Source of the DNA: Luidia sarsii
Lineage: Eukaryota > Echinodermata > Asteroidea > Paxillosida > Luidiidae
Assembly: GCA_949987565.1 (NCBI GenBank)
Contig: OX465119.1
Span: 9,170,895 to 9,234,894 of the forward strand
Length of the DNA stretch: 64,000 nucleotides
Direction: 5' to 3'
Every line of letters starts with the position of its first letter. The first letter of the stretch is position 1. The notes below the pieces were generated by a model. The model was not told the origin of the DNA, did not search any database, and saw nothing but the letters and a program-made list of their open reading frames with translations. Position numbers and translations under genes: made by a program. Positions 11,001 to 22,391 of this stretch are shown piece by piece.

Positions 11001-13157
11001 CTTTCCAGTTACTTTTCACCGACCGACTGTTGTGTGCGGCTCTCTCACACAAGCTGCCCAGCTGACAGAGGTTAGTTCTAGTTGCTTGACAATATAATCA
11101 TCTTACTAATTTCGATTTAAGATTTTTTACCACTGATAGATAGGTATTTTCAAGGGCTGTTTGCATGCCAAGTTATAGCTTCGTCAAAATAACAATGAAG
11201 GAGATATTAACTTGCAAAGTGTAATTTTCTTTCCAGTTACTTCTCGCCGACCGACTGTTGTATGCGGCTCTCTACACACACAAGCTGCCCAGCTGACAGA
11301 GGTTAGTTCTAGTTGCTTGACTATATAATCATCTTACTATTTTCGATTTCAGATTTTTTACCACTGATAGATAGGTATTTTCAAGGGCTGTTTGCATGCC
11401 AAGTTATAGCTTCGTCAAATTAATAATGAAGGAGATATTAACTTGCAAAGTGTAATTTTCTTTCCATTTACTTCTCGCCGACCGACTGTTGTGTGCTACT
11501 TTCTACACACAGAAGGTGCCAAGCTGACAGAGGTTAGTTCTAGTTGCCTGATCCTATAATCATCTTACTATTTTCGATTTAAGATTTTTTACGACTGATA
11601 GATAGGTATTTTCAAGGGCTGTTTGCATGCCAAGTTATAGCTTCGTCAAATTAATAATGAAAGAGATATTAACTTGCAAAGTGTAATTTTCTTTCCAGTT
11701 ACTTCTCGCCGACCGACTGTTGTGTGCGGCTCTCTACACACACAAGCTGCCCAGCTGACAGAGGTTAGTTCTTGTTGCTTGACTATATAATCATCTTACT
11801 ATTTTCGATTTCAGATTTTTTACCACTGATAGATAGGTATTTTCAAGGGCTGTTTGCATGCCAAGTTATAGCTTCGTCAAAATAACAATGAAGGAGATAT
11901 TAACTTTCAAAGTTTGATTTTCTTTCCAGTTACTTATCGCCGACCGACTGTTGTTTGCGGTTCTCTACACACACAAGCTGCGCAGCTGACAGAGGTTAGT
12001 TCTAGTTGCTTGATCACATAATCATCTTTCTATGTTCGATTTATGATTTTTTACCACTGATAGATTGGTATTTTCAAGGGCTGTTCACATGCCAAGTTAT
12101 AGGTTCCTCAAAATAATAATGAAGGAGATATTAACTTGGAAAGTGTAATTTTCTTTCCAGTTACTTTTCGCCGACCGACTGTTGTGTGCGGCTCTCTACA
12201 CACACAAGCTGCCCAGCTGACAGAGGTTAGTTCTAGTTGCTTGACCATATAATCATCTTACTAATTTCGATTTAAGATTTTTTACCACTGATAGATAGGT
12301 ATTTTCAAGGGCTGTTTGCATGCCAAGTTATAGCTTCGTCAAAATAACAATGAAGGAGATATTAACTTGCAAAGTGTAATTTTCTTTCCAGTTACTTTTC
12401 GCCGACCGACTGTTGTCTGCGGCTCTCTACACACACAAGCTGCCCAGCTGACAGAGGTTAGTTCTACTTGCTTGATCATATAATCATCTTGCTGTGTTCG
12501 ATTTATGTTTTTTTACCACTGATAGATAGGTATTTTCAAGGGCTGTTTGCATGCCAAGTTATAGCTTCGTCAAAATAATAATGAAGGAGATATTAACTTG
12601 CAAAGTGTAATTTTCTTTCCAGTTACTTCTCGCCGACCGACTGTTGTCTGCGGCTCTCTACACACACAAGCTGCCCAGCTGACAGAGGTTAGTTCTAGTT
12701 GATTGATCCGATAATCATCTTACTATTTTCGATTTAAGAATTTTTACCACTGATAGATAGGTATTTTCAAGGGCTGTTTGCATGCCAAGTTATAGCTTCC
12801 TCAAAATAATAATGAAGGAGATATTAACTTGCAAAGTGTAATTTTCTTTCCAGTTACTTCTCGCCGACCGACTGTTGTATGCGGCTCTCTACACACACAA
12901 GCTGCCCAGCTGACAGAGGTTAGTTCTAGTTGCTTGACTATATAATCATCTTACTATTTTCGATTTCAGATTTTTTACCACTGATAGATAGGTATTTTCA
13001 AGGGCTGTTTGCATGCCAAGTTATAGCTTCGTCAAAATAACAATGAAGGAGATATTAACTTGCAAAGTGTAATTTTCTTTCCAGTTACTTTTCGCCGACC
13101 GACTGTTGTCTGCGGCTCTCTACACACACAAGCTGCCCAGCTGACAGAGGTTAGTTC
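8079..13157. repeat. HOR block 2: canonical 22-monomer higher-order repeat, 5,079 bp
   Basis: Order is A* A B C D A E A B C B C F D C B C F D A E* C. Length is 22 x 231 minus 3, the loss being in the F unit at 10851-11078. It aligns with 1-1155 plus 4159-8078 of block 1 at a near-constant offset. Differences I saw include tcttgccg at about 8473 versus tctcgccg, the absence of the 4-bp deletion in the A unit at 12465 (which reads gtctgcgg) and the gctgcgcagctg change at 11976-11987. I treat it as the reference form because the other left-hand blocks derive from it by simple deletions or duplications. Confidence 0.9.
11976..11987. other. Perfect 12-bp palindrome agctgcgcagct
   Basis: Most monomers have agctgcccagct here. 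A single C-to-G change makes a perfect palindrome in three units: 11976-11987, 20055-20066 and 21210-21221. All three are C units ending in tttgatt and cttatcgcc, so the change marks shared descent between block 2 and both modules of block 4. Confidence 0.85.
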
Positions 13158-14312
13158 TACTTGCTTGATCATATAATCATCTTGCTGTGTTCGATTTATG
13201 TTTTGTTACCACTGATAGATAGGTATTTTCAAGGGCTGTTTGCATGGCAAGTTATAGCTTCGTCAAAATAACAATGAAGGAGATATTCACTTGCAAAGTT
13301 TGATTTTCTTTCCAGTTACTTATCGCCGACCGACTGTTGTCTGCGGCTCTCTACACACAAAAGCTGCCCAGCTGACAGAGGTTAGTTCTACTTGCTTGAT
13401 CATATAATCATCTTGCTGTGTTCGATTTATGTTTTTTTACCACTGATAGATAGGTATTTTCAAGGGCTGTTTGCATGCCAAGTTATAGCTTCGTCAAATT
13501 AATAATGAAGGAGATATTAACTTGCAAAGAGTAATTTTCTTTCCAGTTACTTCTCGCCGACCGACTGTTGTGTGCTACTCTCTACACACACAAGCTGCCA
13601 AGCTGACAGAGGTTAGTTCTAGTTGCCTGATCCTATAATCATCTTACTATTTTCGATTTAAGATTTTTTACGACTGATAGATAGGTATTTTCAAGGGCTG
13701 TTTGCATGCCAAGTTATAGCTTCGTCAAGTTAATAATGAAGGAGATATTAACTTGCAAAGTGTAATTTTCTTTCCAGTTACTTCTCGCCGACCGACTGTT
13801 GTGTGCGGCTCTATACACACACAAGCTGCCCAGCTGACAGAGGTTAGTTCTAGTTGCTTGACTATATAATCATCTTACTATTTTCGATTTCAGATTTTTT
13901 ACCACTGATAGATAGGTATTTTCAAGGGCTGTTTGCATGCCAAGTTATAGGTTCCTCAAAATAATAATGAAGGAGATATTAACTTGCAAAGTGTAATTTT
14001 CTTTCCAGTTACTTTTCGCCGACCGACTGTTGTGTGCGGCTCTCTACACACACAAGCTGCCCAGCTGACAGAGGTTAGTTCTAGTTGCTTGACCATATAA
14101 TCATCTTACTAATTTCGATTTAAGATTTTTTACCACTGATAGATAGGTATTTTCAAGGGCTGTTTGCATGCCAAGTTATAGCTTCGTCAAAATAACAATG
14201 AAGGAGATATTAACTTGCAAAGTGTAATTTTCTTTCCAGTTACTTCTCGCCGACCGACTGTTGTCTGCGGCTCTCTACACACACAAGCTGCCCAGCTGAC
14301 AGAGGTTAGTTC

Positions 14313-14543
14313 TACTTGCTTGATCATATAATCATCTTGCTGTGTTCGATTTATGTTTTTTTACCACTGATAGATAGGTATTTTCAAGGGCTGTTTGCAT
14401 GCCAAGTTATAGCTTCCTCAAAATAATAATGAAGGAGATATTAACTTGCAAAGTGTAATTTTCTTTCCAGTTACTTCTCGCCGACCGACTGTTGTATGCG
14501 GCTCTCTACACACACAAGCTGCCCAGCTGACAGAGGTTAGTTC
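14313..14543. repeat. Chimeric A/B junction monomer
   Basis: The first half carries A markers (tacttgcttgatc, atgttttttt). The second half carries markers otherwise seen at the end of the B unit at 9927 (cttcctcaaa, gttgtatgcgg). The switch lies between unit positions of about 50 and 104, in sequence shared by both types. The same chimera recurs in block 4 at 18006-18236, so the event preceded the duplication that separated blocks 3 and 4. Confidence 0.8.
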
Positions 14544-15695
14544 TAGTTGCTTGACTATATAATCATCTTACTATTTTCGATTTCAGATTTTTTACCACTG
14601 ATAGATAGGTATTTTCAAGGGCTGTTTGCATGCCAAGTTATAGCTTCGTCAAATTAATAATGAAGGAGATATTAACTTGCAAAGTGTAATTTTCTTTTCA
14701 TTTACTTCTCGCCGACCGACTGTTGTGTGCTACTTTCTACACACACAAGCTGCCAAGCTGACAGAGGTTAGTTCTAGTTGCCTGATCCTATAATCATCTT
14801 ACTATTTTCGATTTAAGATTTTTTACGACTGATAGATAGGTATTTTCAAGGGCTGTTTGCATGCCAAGTTATAGCTTCGTCAAATTAATAATGAAAGAGA
14901 TATTAACTTGCAAAGTGTAATTTTCTTTCCAGTTACTTCTCGCCGACCGACTGTTGTGTGCGGCTCTCTACACACACAAGCTGCCCAGCTGACAGAGGTT
15001 AGTTCTAGTTGCTTGACTATATAATCATCTTACTATTTTCGATTTCAGATTTTTTACCACTGATAGATAGGTATTTTCAAGGGCTGTTTGCATGCCAAGT
15101 TATAGCTTCGTCAAAATAACAATGAAGGAGATATTAACTTTCAAAGTTTGATTTTCTTTCCAGTTACTTATCGCCGACCGACTGTTGTTTGCGGTTCTCT
15201 ACACACACAAGCTGCCCAGCTGACAGAGGTTAGTTCTAGTTGCTTGATCACATAATCATCTTTCTATGTTCGATTTATGATTTTTTACCACTGATAGATT
15301 GGTATTTTCAAGGGCTGTTCACATGCCAAGTTATAGGTTCCTCAAAATAATAATGAAGGAGATATTAACTTGGAAAGTGTAATTTTCTTTCCAGTTACTT
15401 TTCACCGACCGACTGTTGTGTGCGGCTCTCTCACACAAGCTGCCCAGCTGACAGAGGTTAGTTCTAGTTGCTTGACAATATAATCATCTTACTAATTTCG
15501 ATTTAAGATTTTTTACCACTGATAGATAGGTATTTTCAAGGGCTGTTTGCATGCCAAGTTATAGCTTCGTCAAAATAACAATGAAGGAGATATTAACTTG
15601 CAAAGTGTAATTTTCTTTCCAGTTACTTCTCGCCGACCGACTGTTGTATGCGGCTCTCTACACACACAAGCTGCCCAGCTGACAGAGGTTAGTTC

Positions 15696-15926
15696 TAGTT
15701 GCTTGACTATATAATCATCTTACTATTTTCGATTTCAGATTTTTTACCACTGATAGATAGGTATTTTCAAGGGCTGTTTGCATGCCAAGTTATAGCTTCG
15801 TCAAATTAATAATGAAGGAGATATTAACTTGGAAAGTGTAATTTTCTTTCCAGTTACTTTTCGCCGACCGACTGTTGTGTGCGGCTCTCTACACACACAA
15901 GCTGCCCAGCTGACAGAGGTTAGTTC
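15696..15926. repeat. Chimeric C/F junction monomer
   Basis: The 5' part is C type (gactatat, gatttcag) with gtcaaattaat. The 3' part has ggaaagtg, cttttcgcc and gtgtgcgg, as in F units, and a D unit follows. It marks loss of three monomers relative to block 2. I saw no copy of this junction in block 4, which keeps C-B-C-F at this place, so it is specific to block 3. Confidence 0.75.
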
Positions 15927-18900
15927 TAGTTGCTTGACCATATAATCATCTTACTAATTTCGATTTAAGATTTTTTACCACTGATAGATAGGTATTTTCA
16001 AGGGCTGTTTGCATGCCAAGTTATAGCTTCGTCAAAATAACAATGAAGGAGATATTAACTTGCAAAGTGTAATTTTCTTTCCAGTTACTTTTCGCCGACC
16101 GACTGTTGTCTGCGGCTCTCTACACACACAAGCTGCCCAGCTGACAGAGGTTAGTTCTACTTGCTTGATCATATAATCATCTTGCTGTGTTCGATTTATG
16201 TTTTTTTACCACTGATAGATAGGTATTTTCAAGGGCTGTTTGCATGCCAAGTTATAGCTTCGTCAAAATAATAATGAAGGAGATATTAACTTGCAAAGTG
16301 TAATTTTCTTTCCAGTTACTTCTCGCCGACCGACTGTTGTCTGCGGCTCTCTACACACACAAGCTGCCCAGCTGACAGAGGTTAGTTCTAGTTGATTGAT
16401 CCGATAATCATCTTACTATTTTCGATTTAAGAATTTTTACCACTGATAGATAGGTATTTTCAAGGGCTGTTTGCATGCCAAGTTATAGCTTCCTCAAAAT
16501 AATAATGAAGGAGATATTAACTTGCAAAGTGTAATTTTCTTTCCAGTTACTTCTCGCCGACCGACTGTTGTATGCGGCTCTCTACACACACAAGCTGCCC
16601 AGCTGACAGAGGTTAGTTCTAGTTGCTTGACTATATAATCATCTTACTATTTTCGATTTCAGATTTTTTACCACTGATAGATAGGTATTTTCAAGGGCTG
16701 TTTGCATGCCAAGTTATAGCTTCGTCAAAATAACAATGAAGGAGATATTAACTTGCAAAGTGTAATTTTCTTTCCAGTTACTTTTCGCCGACCGACTGTT
16801 GTCTGCGGCTCTCTACACACACAAGCTGCCCAGCTGACAGAGGTTAGTTCTACTTGCTTGATCATATAATCATCTTGCTGTGTTCGATTTATGTTTTGTT
16901 ACCACTGATAGATAGGTATTTTCAAGGGCTGTTTGCATGGCAAGTTATAGCTTCGTCAAAATAACAATGAAGGAGATATTCACTTGCAAAGTTTGATTTT
17001 CTTTCCAGTTACTTATCGCCGACCGACTGTTGTCTGCGGCTCTCTACACACAAAAGCTGCCCAGCTGACAGAGGTTAGTTCTACTTGCTTGATCATATAA
17101 TCATCTTGCTGTGTTCGATTTATGTTTTTTTACCACTGATAGATAGGTATTTTCAAGGGCTGTTTGCATGCCAAGTTATAGCTTCGTCAAATTAATAATG
17201 AAGGAGATATTAACTTGCAAAGAGTAATTTTCTTTCCAGTTACTTCTCGCCGACCGACTGTTGTGTGCTACTCTCTACACACACAAGCTGCCAAGCTGAC
17301 AGAGGTTAGTTCTAGTTGCCTGATCCTATAATCATCTTACTATTTTCGATTTAAGATTTTTTACGACTGATAGATAGGTATTTTCAAGGGCTGTTTGCAT
17401 GCCAAGTTATAGCTTCGTCAAGTTAATAATGAAGGAGATATTAACTTGCAAAGTGTAATTTTCTTTCCAGTTACTTCTCGCCGACCGACTGTTGTGTGCG
17501 GCTCTATACACACACAAGCTGCCCAGCTGACAGAGGTTAGTTCTAGTTGCTTGACTATATAATCATCTTACTATTTTCGATTTCAGATTTTTTACCACTG
17601 ATAGATAGGTATTTTCAAGGGCTGTTTGCATGCCAAGTTATAGGTTCCTCAAAATAATAATGAAGGAGATATTAACTTGCAAAGTGTAATTTTCTTTCCA
17701 GTTACTTTTCGCCGACCGACTGTTGTGTGCGGCTCTCTACACACACAAGCTGCCCAGCTGACAGAGGTTAGTTCTAGTTGCTTGACCATATAATCATCTT
17801 ACTAATTTCGATTTAAGATTTTTTACCACTGATAGATAGGTATTTTCAAGGGCTGTTTGCATGCCAAGTTATAGCTTCGTCAAAATAACAATGAAGGAGA
17901 TATTAACTTGCAAAGTGTAATTTTCTTTCCAGTTACTTCTCGCCGACCGACTGTTGTCTGCGGCTCTCTACACACACAAGCTGCCCAGCTGACAGAGGTT
18001 AGTTCTACTTGCTTGATCATATAATCATCTTGCTGTGTTCGATTTATGTTTTTTTACCACTGATAGATAGGTATTTTCAAGGGCTGTTTGCATGCCAAGT
18101 TATAGCTTCCTCAAAATAATAATGAAGGAGATATTAACTTGCAAAGTGTAATTTTCTTTCCAGTTACTTCTCGCCGACCGACTGTTGTATGCGGCTCTCT
18201 ACACACACAAGCTGCCCAGCTGACAGAGGTTAGTTCTAGTTGCTTGACTATATAATCATCTTACTATTTTCGATTTCAGATTTTTTACCACTGATAGATA
18301 GGTATTTTCAAGGGCTGTTTGCATGCCAAGTTATAGCTTCGTCAAATTAATAATGAAGGAGATATTAACTTGCAAAGTGTAATTTTCTTTTCATTTACTT
18401 CTCGCCGACCGACTGTTGTGTGCTACTTTCTACACACACAAGCTGCCAAGCTGACAGAGGTTAGTTCTAGTTGCCTGATCCTATAATCATCTTACTATTT
18501 TCGATTTAAGATTTTTTACGACTGATAGATAGGTATTTTCAAGGGCTGTTTGCATGCCAAGTTATAGCTTCGTCAAATTAATAATGAAAGAGATATTAAC
18601 TTGCAAAGTGTAATTTTCTTTCCAGTTACTTCTCGCCGACCGACTGTTGTGTGCGGCTCTCTACACACACAAGCTGCCCAGCTGACAGAGGTTAGTTCTA
18701 GTTGCTTGACTATATAATCATCTTACTATTTTCGATTTCAGATTTTTTACCACTGATAGATAGGTATTTTTAAGGGCTGTTTGCATGCCAAGTTATAGCT
18801 TCGTCAAAATAACAATGAAGGAGATATTAACTTTCAAAGTTTGATTTTCTTTCCAGTTACTTATCGCCGACCGACTGTTGTTTGCGGTTCTCTACACACA

Positions 18901-20081
18901 CAAGCTGCCCAGCTGACAGAGGTTAGTTCTAGTTGCTTGATCACATAATCATCTTTCTATGTTCGATTTATGATTTTTTACCACTGATAGATTGGTATTT
19001 TCAAGGGCTGTTCACATGCCAAGTTATAGGTTCCTCAAAATAATAATGAAGGAGATATTAACTTGGAAAGTGTAATTTTCTTTCCAGTTACTTTTCACCG
19101 ACCGACTGTTGTGTGCGGCTCTCTCACACAAGCTGCCCAGCTGACAGAGGTTAGTTCTAGTTGCTTGACAATATAATCATCTTACTAATTTCGATTTAAG
19201 ATTTTTTACCACTGATAGATAGGTATTTTCAAGGGCTGTTTGCATGCCAAGTTATAGCTTCGTCAAAATAACAATGAAGGAGATATTAACTTGCAAAGTG
19301 TAATTTTCTTTCCAGTTACTTCTCGCCGACCGACTGTTGTATGCGGCTCTCTACACACACAAGCTGCCCAGCTGACAGAGGTTAGTTCTAGTTGCTTGAC
19401 TATATAATCATCTTACTATTTTCGATTTCAGATTTTTTACCACTGATAGATAGGTATTTTCAAGGGCTGTTTGCATGCCAAGTTATAGCTTCGTCAAATT
19501 AATAATGAAGGAGATATTAACTTGCAAAGTGTAATTTTCTTTCCATTTACTTCTCGCCGACCGACTGTTGTGTGCTACTTTCTACACACAGAAGGTGCCA
19601 AGCTGACAGAGGTTAGTTCTAGTTGCCTGATCCTATAATCATCTTACTATTTTCGATTTAAGATTTTTTACGACTGATAGATAGGTATTTTCAAGGGCTG
19701 TTTGCATGCCAAGTTATAGCTTCGTCAAATTAATAATGAAAGAGATATTAACTTGCAAAGTGTAATTTTCTTTCCAGTTACTTCTCGCCGACCGACTGTT
19801 GTGTGCGGCTCTCTACACACACAAGCTGCCCAGCTGACAGAGGTTAGTTCTTGTTGCTTGACTATATAATCATCTTACTATTTTCGATTTCAGATTTTTT
19901 ACCACTGATAGATAGGTATTTTCAAGGGCTGTTTGCATGCCAAGTTATAGCTTCGTCAAAATAACAATGAAGGAGATATTAACTTTCAAAGTTTGATTTT
20001 CTTTCCAGTTACTTATCGCCGACCGACTGTTGTTTGCGGTTCTCTACACACACAAGCTGCGCAGCTGACAGAGGTTAGTTC

Positions 20082-21236
20082 TAGTTGCTTGATCACATAA
20101 TCATCTTTCTATGTTCGATTTATGATTTTTTACCACTGATAGATTGGTATTTTCAAGGGCTGTTCACATGCCAAGTTATAGGTTCCTCAAAATAATAATG
20201 AAGGAGATATTAACTTGGAAAGTGTAATTTTCTTTCCAGTTACTTTTCGCCGACCGACTGTTGTGTGCGGCTCTCTACACACACAAGCTGCCCAGCTGAC
20301 AGAGGTTAGTTCTAGTTGCTTGACCATATAATCATCTTACTAATTTCGATTTAAGATTTTTTACCACTGATAGATAGGTATTTTCAAGGGCTGTTTGCAT
20401 GCCAAGTTATAGCTTCGTCAAAATAACAATGAAGGAGATATTAACTTGCAAAGTGTAATTTTCTTTCCAGTTACTTTTCGCCGACCGACTGTTGTCTGCG
20501 GCTCTCTACACACACAAGCTGCCCAGCTGACAGAGGTTAGTTCTACTTGCTTGATCATATAATCATCTTGCTGTGTTCGATTTATGTTTTTTTACCACTG
20601 ATAGATAGGTATTTTCAAGGGCTGTTTGCATGCCAAGTTATAGCTTCGTCAAAATAATAATGAAGGAGATATTAACTTGCAAAGTGTAATTTTCTTTCCA
20701 GTTACTTCTCGCCGACCGACTGTTGTCTGCGGCTCTCTACACACACAAGCTGCCCAGCTGACAGAGGTTAGTTCTAGTTGATTGATCCGATAATCATCTT
20801 ACTATTTTCGATTTAAGAATTTTTACCACTGATAGATAGGTATTTTCAAGGGCTGTTTGCATGCCAAGTTATAGCTTCCTCAAAATAATAATGAAGGAGA
20901 TATTAACTTGCAAAGTGTAATTTTCTTTCCAGTTACTTCTCGCCGACCGACTGTTGTATGCGGCTCTCTACACACACAAGCTGCCCAGCTGACAGAGGTT
21001 AGTTCTAGTTGCTTGACTATATAATCATCTTACTATTTTCGATTTCAGATTTTTTACCACTGATAGATAGGTATTTTCAAGGGCTGTTTGCATGCCAAGT
21101 TATAGCTTCGTCAAAATAACAATGAAGGAGATATTAACTTTCAAAGTTTGATTTTCTTTCCAGTTACTTATCGCCGACCGACTGTTGTTTGCGGTTCTCT
21201 ACACACACAAGCTGCGCAGCTGACAGAGGTTAGTTC
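20082..21236. repeat. F-D-A-E*-C module, copy 1 (1,155 bp)
   Basis: Five monomers (5 x 231) are followed immediately by a second set in the same order at 21237-22391. The last C unit of copy 1 ends with tttgatt, cttatcgcc and gctgcgcagctg, that is, like the C unit at 19851 that precedes the module and unlike the C unit closing copy 2. The exchange point therefore lies inside the C monomer at 21006-21236. Confidence 0.82.
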
Positions 21237-22391
21237 TAGTTGCTTGATCACATAATCATCTTTCTATGTTCGATTTATGATTTTTTACCACTGATAGATT
21301 GGTATTTTCAAGGGCTGTTCACATGCCAAGTTATAGGTTCCTCAAAATAATAATGAAGGAGATATTAACTTGGAAAGTGTAATTTTCTTTCCAGTTACTT
21401 TTCGCCGACCGACTGTTGTGTGCGGCTCTCTACACACACAAGCTGCCCAGCTGACAGAGGTTAGTTCTAGTTGCTTGACCATATAATCATCTTACTAATT
21501 TCGATTTAAGATTTTTTACCACTGATAGATAGGTATTTTCAAGGGCTGTTTGCATGCCAAGTTATAGCTTCGTCAAAATAACAATGAAGGAGATATTAAC
21601 TTGCAAAGTGTAATTTTCTTTCCAGTTACTTTTCGCCGACCGACTGTTGTCTGCGGCTCTCTACACACACAAGCTGCCCAGCTGACAGAGGTTAGTTCTA
21701 CTTGCTTGATCATATAATCATCTTGCTGTGTTCGATTTATGTTTTTTTACCACTGATAGATAGGTATTTTCAAGGGCTGTTTGCATGCCAAGTTATAGCT
21801 TCGTCAAAATAATAATGAAGGAGATATTAACTTGCAAAGTGTAATTTTCTTTCCAGTTACTTCTCGCCGACCGACTGTTGTCTGCGGCTCTCTACACACA
21901 CAAGCTGCCCAGCTGACAGAGGTTAGTTCTAGTTGATTGATCCGATAATCATCTTACTATTTTCGATTTAAGAATTTTTACCACTGATAGATAGGTATTT
22001 TCAAGGGCTGTTTGCATGCCAAGTTATAGCTTCCTCAAAATAATAATGAAGGAGATATTAACTTGCAAAGTGTAATTTTCTTTCCAGTTACTTCTCGCCG
22101 ACCGACTGTTGTATGCGGCTCTCTACACACACAAGCTGCCCAGCTGACAGAGGTTAGTTCTAGTTGCTTGACTATATAATCATCTTACTATTTTCGATTT
22201 CAGATTTTTTACCACTGATAGATAGGTATTTTCAAGGGCTGTTTGCATGCCAAGTTATAGCTTCGTCAAAATAACAATGAAGGAGATATTAACTTGCAAA
22301 GTGTAATTTTCTTTCCAGTTACTTTTCGCCGACCGACTGTTGTCTGCGGCTCTCTACACACACAAGCTGCCCAGCTGACAGAGGTTAGTTC
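21237..22391. repeat. F-D-A-E*-C module, copy 2 (1,155 bp)
   Basis: This is the second tandem copy of the five-monomer module. It ends in a C unit with the usual gtgtaatt, cttttcgcc and gtctgcgg 3' part that leads into A* of the next block. Apart from that last half-unit I saw no difference from copy 1. Confidence 0.82.

Larger units (their letters stand above)
13158..16850. repeat. HOR block 3: 16 monomers, 22-mer with two 3-monomer deletions
   Basis: Order is A* A B C D A C B C F D C D A E* C; length is 16 x 231 minus 3. Compared with block 2, units E-A-B are missing after the sixth unit and B-C-F after the twelfth. Both junctions lie within chimeric monomers. Unit 14313-14543 starts as A but ends like a B unit (cttcctc, gtatgcgg). 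Unit 15696-15926 starts as C and ends like an F unit (ggaaagtg, cttttcgcc). This is the expected trace of exchange between misaligned, in-phase monomers. Confidence 0.88.
16851..22391. repeat. HOR block 4: 24 monomers, one deletion and one 5-monomer duplication
   Basis: Order is A* A B C D A C B C F D C B C F D A E* C F D A E* C; length is 24 x 231 minus 3. It shares with block 3 the loss of E-A-B, including the A/B chimera at 18006. It then repeats the module F-D-A-E*-C. The 3-bp deletion unit is at 18930-19157. A private change tttttaagggc lies near 18770. Confidence 0.88.
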
